In this document: in pieces, positions 43,362 through 54,026 of the stretch
Layout: every line of letters begins with the position of its first letter
Numbering within the stretch: position 1 is the first letter of the stretch
Assembly: GCA_000750105.3 (NCBI GenBank)
Contig: JPHH03000006.1
Location: forward strand, 186,001 to 250,000
Source: Tolypocladium sp. Sup5 PDA-1
Taxonomy: Eukaryota; Ascomycota; Sordariomycetes; Hypocreales; Ophiocordycipitaceae
DNA: 64,000 bases
Reading direction: 5' to 3'
Made by a program: the position numbers and the translations under genes
The notes under the pieces: generated by a model
Databases searched by the model: none
What the model was told of the DNA's origin: nothing
Seen by the model: the letters and a program-made list of their open reading frames with translations, nothing else

Positions 43362-46300
43362 ATGGAGCTGCTCGACGAGAAGCAGAGGCTGGCAAACCGG
43401 GATCTCAACCAGGCGCCTCCACAGACAACGCCGCCACCCCAGGATCTCGGCGACGGCTCTGAGGCCCTGGTGACGGATGGGTTTCTGGTGCCGAGCCTGG
43501 GCACGCCCGACGACACGCCTCCTGCGTATGGAGCGCACCATGATCAGGTCCAATTTTCGCAGCCAGGCTTCGAAGCTGGCGCTGAAGTAACGGGTGCGTC
43601 GACCAACGAGTCCACGGAGCGAGGGGCAAACAGGTTGCTAACAGCTGCGACTTATAGACGATGGCAGAGTCAACATCAACATCAACACCAAGAACAGGAG
43701 ACTGGCCGATCTCCTCGCGCCGACGATTGATAGCCAAATATCGGTCGAGCCACAGCCGTCCTTGCCGCCCGCGTACATCCCCCCCGGCCTGGGTGACCTG
43801 CCGGGCAAGGCCCCTCCCCCACAGCTCAATGTGGTCATACAGATTGTTGGCTCTCGAGGCGACGTCCAGCCGTTTGTGGCCCTTGGCAAGGTCCTCAGGG
43901 ATACCTACGGCCACCGAGTTCGCATAGCGACCCACGGCACCTTCCAGACCTTTGTGGAGGAGAACGGCCTCGAGTTCTTCAGCATCGGGGGCGACCCGGC
44001 CGAGCTCATGGCGTTCATGGTGAAGCACCCCGGGCTCATGCCTGGCCTCGATGCGCTCAAGAGCGGGGAGATTAGCAAGCGGCGCAGGGGAATCGAGGAG
44101 ATGATGCTCGGGTGCTGGAGGTCATGCATCGAAACCGGCAATGGACTGGGGCCGCCGCCGAAGCCCCATGCCCGAAACGAGCCGCTGGATCTGTCCGCGG
44201 GGATGCCGGGCGACGAGGGCAACGAGCCCTTTGTCGCCGATGCCATCATCGCAAACCCTCCCAGCTTCGCGCACATTCACGTTGCGGAGAAACTGGGGAT
44301 CCCGTTGCATATGATGTTTACGTGAGTCCTCCATGCCATCGAGAAAGGGCTGTGTGACTGCTGACCCCTGTATCTGACCAGCATGCCATGGTCTCCAACG
44401 AGAGCGTTCCCCCATCCGCTTGCGAATATCCAATCTTCCAACGCAGATGATGTCATGACTAACTACATGACTTACACGCTTGTCGAGATGATGACCTGGC
44501 AAGGCCTGGGAGACATCATCAACAGGTTCCGAGAACATGCGCTGGATCTTCCCCCCTTGTCCTTCATCTGGGCCCCCGGCCTGCTTACCCGACTCAAAGT
44601 CCCTTACACATACTGCTGGTCTCCTTCTTTGATCCCCAAGCCGAACGACTGGGGCAAGAACATTGACATCTCGGGTTTCTACTTTCTCAATCTTGCCTCG
44701 TCCTACACCCCTGATCCTGACCTGACAGCATTCTTGGAGGCTGGTCCGCCTCCGGTCTACATCGGGTTCGGATCCATTGTTGTCGACGACCCGAATGCAA
44801 TGACTCGAATGATTTTCGATGCGATTCACCTAGCCGGCGTGCGAGCCTTGGTATCCAAAGGCTGGGGTGGCCTGGGCGCTGACGATGTCGGGCTGCCCGA
44901 GGGAGTCTTCATGCTGGGAAACGTTCCGCATGACTGGCTATTCCAGCACGTGTCGTGCGTGGTTCACCACGGCGGAGCAGGCACTACCGCGGCTGGCATC
45001 AAGGCCGGAAAGCCCACACTCGTGGTCCCCTTCTTTGGTGACCAGCCGTTCTGGGGGGCCATGATAGCGAGAGCTAAGGCCGGCCCTGAGCCAATACGCT
45101 ACAAAGATCTGGCGGTGGAGAATCTGGCCGAGGCACTCAAGTATTGCGTTCTGCCAGAGACGCAGGAACAGGCCAAGGTACTGGGCCAGAGAATCAGAGA
45201 AGAACAAGGTACTGATGCTGGAGGCATGAGCTTCCATAACCACCTCGATGTGGCCTCTCTCCGCTGTTCTGTAGCGCCGAGCAGAGCAGCGGCATGGCGT
45301 GTAAGGAGAACCAAGTTTCGGCTCTCCCCACTTGCGGCGGCGGTGCTCGTCGAGGAGGGACTGCTTCAGTACTCTGATATCAAGCTGTATGAAATTCCGC
45401 GCCCATCACTCATGTATTTGCTAACCAAGTCTCTAGGTACCGAGCCGTCGAGTACAACACGGAGGACCAGCCTCCGGACCCAATCTCAGCCGGCGCCGCC
45501 TCGCTTGTCGGGGATCTTACCAGTATTGGGATGGCCGTCGCTGATATGCCGAGAGAAATCTTCCGCTCGAGCCAACGCAGGCAGGACAGCCAAAGCGGTC
45601 AATCATCCTCGCTCGGAGGCTCCAGCAAACAGACCCTTGCCCTCACCCAGACGTCTAGCGACAGGGCCTCGAGGGTGGAGTCTAGCATTGATATCTCCAG
45701 CGTCACATCTCCTAGCCCAGCTGAGGCCGGTAGCAGCTCTATCCAGGAGCTCCCCACCTCTCCCAACGCGTCACAACAATCCCTGCTGGACTCGTTGTCG
45801 TGCGTGACGTCCGGCACCGAGACTGACCAGCGAGACTCTGCAGACGGGCCTCGTGCGAGAGCCTCGAGCACGCAATTGAAACAGGCGTTCTCTCGCCGAG
45901 ACTCGTCCCCCACTGGGGTCAGCTTTGGAGCTGCTGTTGGCGCTGGAAGAGGTGTCGGCCGTGCAGTGTCCGCGGGCGTCAAGTCTCCCATGAACTTCTG
46001 TCTAGGGCTGGCCAAGGGATTCAGAAACATACCGAGGCTGTACAATGACGACACCGTTCGGCCGATTGAGAAGGTTACGGATTTGAGCAGCGGGATAAAG
46101 ATTGCCGGCAAGGAACTGGGATATGGTTTCTTTGACGGCATTGCTGGACTCATCACACAGCCAATTCGAGGTGCCGAAAAGGATGGCGCAGGCGGTCTTG
46201 TCAAAGGCATCGGAAAAGGCATCGGGGGGCTGATCACGAAGCCTGCAGCTGGTGAGTTGATACCCTTTCTCTCGTCTTGGATGTCAGAAGCTAATGGGTG

Positions 46301-47495
46301 TTTAGGCATCTGGGGCCTTCCAGCCTATATGATGCAAGGCGTGCATGCCGAAGTGAACAAGTACTTTACGAGGAGCGTCCAGAACTACATCGTAACCTCC
46401 AGGGTTGTCCAAGGACAGCAGGACTTGAAGAAGGCGACCCCGGAAGAGAGGGCCAATATCATTTACCGCTTCAACAACTCAAAGTTCGACCTAAAGAACT
46501 TTTATGTTATGAAGAGGAAGGAGAAGGTTGCGGAGAAGGCGCCAGCGGGTCCCGACTCCGAGAGCCCAGCAGAATCGCCGTTTTCGCGCCCGAAAACAAG
46601 CTGGATTTACACTCGTCACCTGTCTTCGGAAGAGAGGAAGAAGCTTCAGATCCAGAAGGATCGTTTGAAGAGAGGCTACGTGGACGCACCAGTGCCGCCA
46701 CCATCAAGCAGCTCAAGCGCCCGGCAGAGCCTGTCTGAGGATGCTGAATATGAGCAGGCCATCCAGGCTTCAGTCCAGGAGACGTCACGCGGCAATGCGG
46801 AAGAGGACGCCATGATCGAGGCTGCAATTCGGGAGAGCGTCAAGGCCATGCGACAGCGGGGCGGCTTGCCAGAGACTGTGCCGGAGCTGCCCGTGAAGAA
46901 TGCCGCTGATGCCAGTATCTTCGAGGATGAAGAGTACCAAGTCACAGACGAAGAGTACCAGACGCTTGTCGAGCAGGCCATTCAACAGAGCTTGGCTAAT
47001 ATGGGTTACGCGTCTGGTCCGCATGAGGATGGCATCGTGGAGCTTGACGCAGTGGAGACGAGCCGATCAGCTGATGGTGGTGGACCAGCTCCTGCTGCTT
47101 ACCTACCTCATGATGAGGAGGACGCCGAGCTGCGACGAGCAATTGAGGAGTCTAAGAGGACGCCAGACTTGCCATCGTGGTCGGACGACGACGGCGAAGA
47201 AGAGCTCCAGCGCGCCATTGCGGCATCAAAGTCAGAATTGGAGCGGCAGATGTCGCAGCGGACAGAGGAAGATATTGTGCTCGAGTATGTGAAGAAGCAG
47301 AGCCTAGCAGAGGAAGAGCACCGCCGGCGGGCTGGCAAGGGTAAAGGGAAAGCGTCTGAAGAGGTATACGAGGATGAAGACGACGAGGAATTGAAGCGAG
47401 CGCTGGAAGAAAGCCTGAGGATAGCCAAGGGCGACGAGTCGGGGCCGTCCGGGTCGAAGACGCAGGAGCAGGAGGAGATGATAAATAACGAATAA
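43362..47495 (+). CDS. Sterol glucosyltransferase with VPS13-like segment and UIM array
   Basis: Exons 43362-43593, 43658-44321, 44382-45386, 45437-46251 and 46306-47495 give 1301 aa. The N-terminal GT28-type half (about residues 130-290) has VVIQIVGSRGDVQPFVALGK. The UDP-binding half has YIGFGSIVVDDP and the donor motif HHGGAGTTAAGIKAGKPTLV near 494, as in UDP-glucose:sterol transferases. There is no PH/GRAM pair, unlike Atg26. Residues about 806-920 resemble the C-terminal region of VPS13 lipid-transfer proteins (GFFDGIAGLITQPIRGAEKD, GIGKGIGGLITKPAAG). From 1050 to 1281 lie about seven acidic helices of the ubiquitin-interacting type with an A-x-x-S core, e.g. AELRRAIEES and ELKRALEES. A membrane-contact-site sterol glycosyltransferase that senses ubiquitin is inference. 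Confidence 0.9.
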
Positions 47496-48184
47496 GCGAT
47501 GCTTAGAGGTAGACACGAAGAACACACAGGATACCCAATGTCATGTTTACTGCCTTTTCTCGGCACACGTACGACCTGAAGCAGTTGATTAGGGGGCGTC
47601 TGGTGGTGATGAAATACGAGTAAGTTGGCTCTGGGAATAAAACTGAAAAGATATGAAACGGCGGTGAAAAGACTGGGCGAGATGATATTACCGGCCCCTG
47701 GCCAATCCCATACGTCGTGATTTCCTTGGTTCGTACCCCTGATTCCCAAGCCACCTCCCAAGTCTCCAATGCAATACACGAACCACGCCGTGTTGGATGG
47801 AGAGCAGGCAAGCAAGAATAACCCCTGCGGGGCAAGAACGAGAACGACGACGAGAAGAGTGGGAAGGAGTAAAAGCAAACCGGTGAGTTATAATTGTGCT
47901 AGATAGATCACCCCCAGTCAGATATCGAACAACACGAGCGCGAATGCCCTCCCGATTGAGGGAAAAAACGCCAAGCTGCCCGTTGCCCTCCCATGTTCAA
48001 AGCTTGAAAACCCAGAAAGAAAAGATGTTACATCAATGTCGATCATCTGCGGTCATACATATATATGCGCTCGCATGCGGTGCAAGTCTCATACGTCGTC
48101 GATGCTGCCACGAGACGAAACCGCGAGGCGAGAAGCGGACGACGGCCGACACAATCCATCGCCGAACCTCGCACCTCGTTTTCC
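47496..48184. other. Convergent 3' flanks
   Basis: About 690 bases between the glucosyltransferase end and the zinc-ribbon gene end, tail to tail. No gene seen. Confidence 0.5.
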
Positions 48185-48742
48185 CTAGCCATATTGTTGC
48201 TGCTGCTGCTGTGGTGGCGGGCCTTGAGGATTCCATCCCTGTTGTGGTGGAGGTTGCTGCTGATACGGCTGCTGGTACGGCTGCTGCTGCTGGCCGCCGC
48301 CGCCACCTGCGCCGCCATTGGCCATGGCCATGACATCGGGGCGGTTCTCGAGCGGCTGGTGGAAACTACAGATGTGACAAGACACATCCTTGTATCCATG
48401 GATGGAGAAGGGAATGATGGGCTGAGGCGATGCGGTCAGCGTCATGCGTCTGGTACAAGGGAAGACAACGCTCCGCGATGCCGAACGAGAGCCACGCGAC
48501 ATGGGGGAACGCGAGAGGGCATCGGAGACGGAGGGTACATAGGACGAGTGGCAAAAGGCACCACGATGCGGAGTTGCGTGGCAGAGCACGACACTTACAA
48601 TGAAGCAAAAGGTGAACCAGGGGTTGCTCTTGAGTACATGACCAGACATGTTGCCGCAGTTGTGGCACTGGCAGACGATGCCCTCGTAGCCGGGCACTTC
48701 CTTGCGGAACGTTTTCTCGCCGCATATGAAGAAGAAGAACAT
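48185..48742 (-). CDS. Zinc-ribbon protein with Gln/Pro-rich tail
   Basis: Exons 48599-48742 and 48185-48421 give 126 aa. The family start MFFFFICGEKTFRKEV is followed by paired metal ligands CQCHNC and, after FCFIPIIPFSIHGYKD, CHIC. This makes a zinc-ribbon interrupted by a hydrophobic segment, as in small fungal zinc-ribbon proteins of unknown function. FHQPLENRPDV closes the conserved part. The last 45 residues are Gly, Gln and Pro-rich (QQQQPYQQPYQQQPPPQQ). The hydrophobic centre suggests membrane association, but no function is known. Confidence 0.8.
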   Translation of the reverse strand: MFFFFICGEKTFRKEVPGYEGIVCQCHNCGNMSGHVLKSNPWFTFCFIVSVVLCHATPHRGAFCHSSYVPSVSDALSRSPMSRGSRSASRSVVFPCTRRMTLTASPQPIIPFSIHGYKDVSCHICSFHQPLENRPDVMAMANGGAGGGGGQQQQPYQQPYQQQPPPQQGWNPQGPPPQQQQQQYG

Positions 48743-49605
48743 GATTGCTCAGTGGCGCAAAGATTGCGACGGCTGTGGAAAAAGAATGGGAGAGCTCGTT
48801 GCGTTGTCGGCACACGGCACCTATCCTGGCAGAGTCGCGATGGTTACACGGCAGGACGGGCACGAAGGAGTGACAAGTTCCCGCGGACTCGGGATTCCGC
48901 GTACGGAGACGTCGTTCGGCCTGATGCGGGCTGGAGCTGGGTCGAGCTGGGTCCGAAAGGCGCGTAAGGTAGTCCGTACGTCGAGGCACGAACGAAGCTG
49001 CCTGCAGCGGTCGCACGAACTGAGCCTGACGCTAAGTATGCAGGACGCACGTACGTTGCACAAGCACAATGCGTAAACCAGCCGGAATAGCAATGAGGAG
49101 GCGGAGGTGGAGGTGGAGGTGGAGTTGGGGGCGCAGCGGTCGAAGAGGTGGATGGATCATGGACGGATGATGGAGTTGGAGAGTGACGACGCCACTCGAC
49201 TCTGGGGTGCGAATATGCTTGCCACTCCCGCGTGCACGGACCACACCTTCCGCCGAGGCAAGCCAGGCTTGCCAGGTCCGTGGCGTGGCTGACTTGCCGC
49301 TTTGGGCAATTGGTGACTAAGCGCCGGTGCCCCACGTTGTCCTGGTGCATCTGAAAAAAAAGAACATGCGGCGAGCTTCCTGCATCGACACGCGACGACA
49401 CCGCATGCGCGACCGGGACTGACAGCCTCCTCTCGCCGTCACAAGCAAGACGCAGCGCCGCAGAGCACGCGAATTGAGGTGGCAAATAGACCAACTGCCT
49501 CGGCTCGCCATCCGATCGACCATGACCGACCTCGGCATCCAGTTATAGCCCCCAACGTCAACACCGCGAAGAACCCCCCAGGTCCCCCATCACCACCTCC
49601 GAACC
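48743..49605. other. Divergent promoter region, zinc-ribbon and rpp1
   Basis: About 860 bases between divergent starts. A gtagtccgtacg motif copy lies near 48968. No gene supported. Confidence 0.5.
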
Positions 49606-50544
49606 ATGCTCTACGACCTCAGCATCGCCTGGTCCCCGGCCACGGCCCCCGACCGCCTCCTCCAGACCCTCTCCCAAGCGAGCTCGCTCGGCTACGCCAC
49701 CGTCGCCCTCAACCACACCCTCGAGCTCCCTTTTCCCGCGAATCCCACGTCGCCCTTCCCGCCTCTCCCCGTCTCCTCGTCAGCCTCGTCGGCCGGCAAG
49801 AAGCTCCCCCACGTCCTCCACCGCGCCACGCTGCCCCTCACCGACCCGTCCGCCTCAAACTACCGCCTGCCCGCCCTCGCAAGCGTCTACGATATCCTCG
49901 CCATCCGGCCGCTCACGGAAAAGGCGTTCCAGAACGCCTGCCTCACGCTCGACATTCCCATCATCTCCCTCGACCTGACGATCCACTTCCCCTTCTACTT
50001 CCGCCCCAAGCCCTGCATGGCCGCCGTTGCGCGCGGCGTCCGCTTCGAGATATGCTACGCTCAGCTCCTCGCGGCCGACGCCCGCGGCCGCGCAAACTTC
50101 ATCGCCAACGTGACGAGCCTCGTCCGCGCCACCCGCGGCCGCGGCTTCATCGTCAGCAGCGAGGCCAAGACGCCCCTCGGTCTGCGTGGCCCTTCAGATA
50201 TTGTCAACCTGCTGAGCGTGTGGGGACTTGCGAGCGAAAGGGGCCTCGAGGGCTTCCGCTCGATACCGAGGAGCGTGGTGGTGAACGAGGGTATCAAGAG
50301 GAACGGCTTCCGCGGCGTCATCGACGTCGTTCAGGTCGCCTCAAGGAATGACGACGGAGGCGCCAAGGGCGCGAGCAACGACATGGACCAGAAGCCAGAT
50401 TCTGACAACACGGGCAAGAAGGCGAAGAACCAAAAGCGCAAGAACGGCGAGGATGACAATGGCCAGCCCATGAGCAGGCGGCAGGCCAAGAAGATGAAGC
50501 TGGCGGCGCGCTCGGCTGGCTCCGAGAAGAAGCAAGACCCATGA
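49606..50544 (+). CDS. rpp1: RNase P/MRP protein subunit p30 (Rpp1)
   Basis: A single-exon gene of 312 aa. The protein is a scaffold of nuclear RNase P and RNase MRP, needed for tRNA 5' processing and pre-rRNA cleavage. It is a PHP-like TIM barrel: MLYDLSIAW at the start, LGYATVALNHTLE, YDILAIRPLTEKAFQNAC, DIPIISLDLTIHFPFYFRPK, ARGVRFEICYAQLL and GFIVSSEAKTPLGLRGPSDI, ending in GLASERGLEGFRSIPRSVV. The last 60 residues are Lys-rich and likely nuclear targeting (KKAKNQKRKN, RRQAKKMKL). The start is the only ATG upstream of the first family strand. Confidence 0.95.
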   Translation: MLYDLSIAWSPATAPDRLLQTLSQASSLGYATVALNHTLELPFPANPTSPFPPLPVSSSASSAGKKLPHVLHRATLPLTDPSASNYRLPALASVYDILAIRPLTEKAFQNACLTLDIPIISLDLTIHFPFYFRPKPCMAAVARGVRFEICYAQLLAADARGRANFIANVTSLVRATRGRGFIVSSEAKTPLGLRGPSDIVNLLSVWGLASERGLEGFRSIPRSVVVNEGIKRNGFRGVIDVVQVASRNDDGGAKGASNDMDQKPDSDNTGKKAKNQKRKNGEDDNGQPMSRRQAKKMKLAARSAGSEKKQDP

Positions 50545-50764
50545 CATGGAGGTTAGGTACAATGTGACGCTTAATGATACCCAATAGACGGTGCAATGAA
50601 GAGATGAGGAGGGCTAGATTCCGCGTCGTTAGATGTTCATGTAAGAATGGCAGACCGCCGCAAGGCATGGTATCTACTATTTAAAGAATCGGCATGCCCT
50701 ATCATACTTTGCAAACGACAAGATCTGTCCACCTGTTTCGACCTAACCAAGGCTATCCAATTAC

Positions 50765-52524
50765 CTACGCGGCCACAGTCGCGGACTGAGGTCGAGCCGT
50801 CTGCCCCTGCGGCAGGGGACCGAGGTTCAGCACGCTGCTGAGCTGGAGGCCAGAGAGGTTGACGGCGGGCTGTGCGGGCGCCATGATGCCCGGGCCGGGC
50901 GCAGGGGCAGCGGATTCGAACGGCGCCGAGGCGTCCGGGGCAAGGCCGCCGAGGGCGACGGACTGGGCGAGCGTAGCGGACTTGCTGCTGCTGGCGGCAT
51001 CAGGTGCTGGAGTCGGGGCCGCGGCGCTCGAGGATGAGCTGAGGGGCGCGGCTGCGGCTGCGGACGAGGACGAGGACGAGGACGAGCTGGAAGACGCGGG
51101 CTGGGCCTTTGGGGCGGCGGAGGAGCTACCTGCTGCCGGAGCCGGTTCCTGGGACGATTTCGCAGGGGCAGACGACGACGACGCCGCCGCCGAGGAAGAT
51201 GCCGCGGGTGGATTCGCAGAGTGTGTCGTCTTGGGCAGCGCCGACTCAGCGATGGGGATCGTGGACACGCCGACCCCGTTGCCGTTCGCGTTGGGCGTCG
51301 CGGGGACCACCGACTTGGACTGGCCCGGGTTCATGACCTGGCCGTTGCAGATGATCTGCGGGTCGGCGATGACGGTGATGACGGTGCTGCCGGGGGGCGC
51401 GGCCTATGAGGGCGGTTGGCGCTCATTCCTTGATATCAGGGGGAAGGGGGGCAATGGGGAGGGAAGGCTTACGGCTCCGGCGGCGGGGACGGTCACGGTA
51501 TGGGTGACGGTAGTCGCCTGTTGCTGGGGCTGCTGGGGCTGCTGGGGTTTTTGAGGCTGTTGAGCCCCCTTAGACGAAGCAGACTGCGCCGGTGCGTTCT
51601 GAACCGGGGGCGCCGCGGGCTGGTTCGCGGGTTTTACACGGTCAGCACATCCGTCCCAAGATAGTAAGCAGAAATAGAGTATATCAATCCATACAGGCTG
51701 TCCCTGGCACGCAGCCGTAACCGTCTGGGTAACCGTGCTCGCGAGCGCCGTGATGGTGACCGTGGGCGGCGGGCCCGTCCCCTGGACCGTCTGCGTGATG
51801 ATGGACAGCCGGAGGCTACAGTTGACTCCTGTGTCAGCATCCGAGCAACGAGTGAGTTGGGAGATGGTCATCTGTACCCTTCAAACTTGGGCGTCGACGC
51901 TGGAGGAGCGCCATTCGCAGGCGGCGGCGCGTTCGCGGGGGGAGCGTTGGGTGGAGGAGCATTCTGCGGCGGCGGCGGTGGCGGAGGAGCTGGAGGAGCA
52001 GCGCCCGTGGCGTTTGCGCCGCCCGGTCCTCCTCCTTCGCAGCCGGCTGCGTTGACGGTGATTATTTGCTTGACCGTCTCGGTGACCGTCTTGGCCGCGT
52101 TGCCTCCGTTGCCTCCGTTGCCTCTGTTCCCTGCTCTGTTGCCGCCGCCGTTGCCGCCGCCGTTGCCGCCGTTGCCGTTGCCGTTGCCGTTCCCCCCGTT
52201 GCCGTTATCGTCGTTGCCTGCGTTCACTCGGTTCCTTGCCCCGTCGCCTCCGTTGCCCTGATTCCCTCGGCTCCCTCCTCCTCCTCCTCCTCCTCCTCCT
52301 CCTCCTGCCCCTCCAGCTCCTCCTCCGAGCAACTGCCCGAGCTGGTCCAAGAGGCCCCTCTTCTCTAGCTGGTAGCCGTGCCCATCGTAGCCGAGTGCCG
52401 TAACCTAGCCTCTCATGTCAGACATTCATCCCCATGACCATATGTCGACGTCCATGTAGCTCACCTGCACGACGGCCGCCCACGCGATGAGGACGTGAAA
52501 GGCCGCGGCCTTCATCCTAACCAT
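50765..52524 (-). CDS. Secreted low-complexity protein with Gly/Asn repeats and TVT motifs
   Basis: Five exons, 52465-52524, 51878-52404, 51695-51815, 51473-51619 and 50765-51403, give about 497 aa with matching phases. A signal peptide (MVRMKAAAFHVLIAWAAVVQ) precedes YQLEKR, a Kex2-type cleavage site at residues 35-36. Then come a Gly-rich run, a Gly/Asn block of GNGGNGNG units, and a Pro-rich segment. Three related motifs follow: KTVTETVKQIITV, TVTITALASTVTQTV with AAC, and TTVTHTVTVPAAG leading to STVITVIADPQIIC. The final 190 residues are Ser/Ala-rich. No GPI signal is apparent. Not recognised; cell-wall, adhesin-like or effector roles are guesses. Exon 2/3 borders are the least certain. 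Confidence 0.65.
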
Positions 52525-54026
52525 CCGAGACGCCTTGTGCGCAAACGCTGCGAAGCAGCCACGCGAGGGTATCAAAAAGGAGAAAAGGATACGGCGCAAC
52601 AGTCCAGCTGTTGAATCCAGAAACGACAGACGGGGAATGTTAGTACCCAAGCATAAGGTAGTCCGGGGCGTGAAGCGAGCGTCGAGAGGAGAGAAGAAGA
52701 CGGGCAGGCCCCCCAATCAGCCAGCTGATGTGTGATCTGCAGCCCTTTCCTTCGTCGAGGAACGCGCAAGGGTGGTTCGACGACGACGATGATCTGCAGA
52801 GGCGGTGGCGCGGGTCATGAGGTCCCAATAAAGAAAAGAAAGAAACGCACGCTCGGTGCTGGTGGAAGGGGGACGGCCAGCGCTGGGATCGTGTGGGAAA
52901 GGGGGAGGTTCACAGAGGCCAGAGGGCATTTCGGGAGGGGAGCTTAGGGGATCTGATACCGGCTGTTCGCGAGAGCGAAGGGCGGGCATGATGGGCAAAG
53001 ATGGGACGGCGCTGCGATGGGGTGCTGCGGTTACAGCTGGGCTGCGGCTCAAACGGCGCCGTCGTCGTGGTCGTCGTGGTCCTCGTCGTGGGCTGCGTGG
53101 TGAGGGCAGGACGTGAAGCTGTGGTGGTGATGCGGGTCACGATGGAGGGGACCTGAGACGGCACCCAGACGGCTCCTGTTTGGGCCACGAGCCACCAGGG
53201 GCTGCGGCGTTCGGCACTCGGGAGGGCGGTGGAGGGCACGGCAATGGACTTGATTGCAGAAACTGATTAGGTAGTTAATAAATTGGATTGCCGAGATGGC
53301 CGTCAACGATGCTGTTCGCCCCAACACTGAATCGCTCGGACGGCGAAAGAATGCTGTCCCTGTTGGGTGGGGTTGTCAGCGATGAGCATCACGAAACTCA
53401 CTGACGTTTGCCTGTTTCGCCTCTGCGACTAATTAGCCCTCGCCCAGGAACAACGGAGGCGGCTCCCAACGGCGTCGGCGTTTGAGAACAGCCTCACGAA
53501 GCGCTGGCTTCGTCGTCGGCCAGTACCGTTGAGCGGCCCATCGGCCACGGCGCATCGTCGTCAACCAGTGGAAGGCCGAGACTCCACGTGCACACCTTAT
53601 CGTGATTAAGGTGTGAGGGAGCGGCCGCTGTAAGTGGATTGATGCAGCAGCGCACAGGGTGTTCCCAAGATCGAGGTTGAAGGATGCAAGTACAGTACGA
53701 GTAATCATGTACTCGTACGAAGTACCTCTCCACGCGGAATGACGAGCGCCGGTACCTGCCACTGCCGAAGGCACCCCCGTCTCCACGACAGTCATGACAT
53801 GCACGCCACGCTCAACGCCGTCATAGACTTTTGACTACGCTCATTCAAAGGACAAAAGCTACCAACCAGTCACTCCCTTTGAATGCGAATGCGAGCCTGA
53901 GAGTCCATGATGGAATTGCAAAAACGCCTGTCGTCCATGTGAAGAGTACGTAAAGTATTCAGGCCCGCTGTGTCTTATTGCACCTCTCAAGTCGGCAACG
54001 ACGACGAACATCGGCTCAACACCATC
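52525..54026. other. Divergent intergenic region of 1.5 kb
   Basis: Lies between the secreted-protein gene (leftward) and the DUF1295 gene (rightward). It contains a GTAC motif cluster at 53689-53727 and no supported gene. Confidence 0.5.
53689..53727. repeat. GTACGA/GTACTCGTAC motif cluster
   Basis: Contains agtacagtacgag followed by catgtactcgtacgaagtac, inverted GTAC half-sites of the dispersed intergenic type. Confidence 0.6.
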
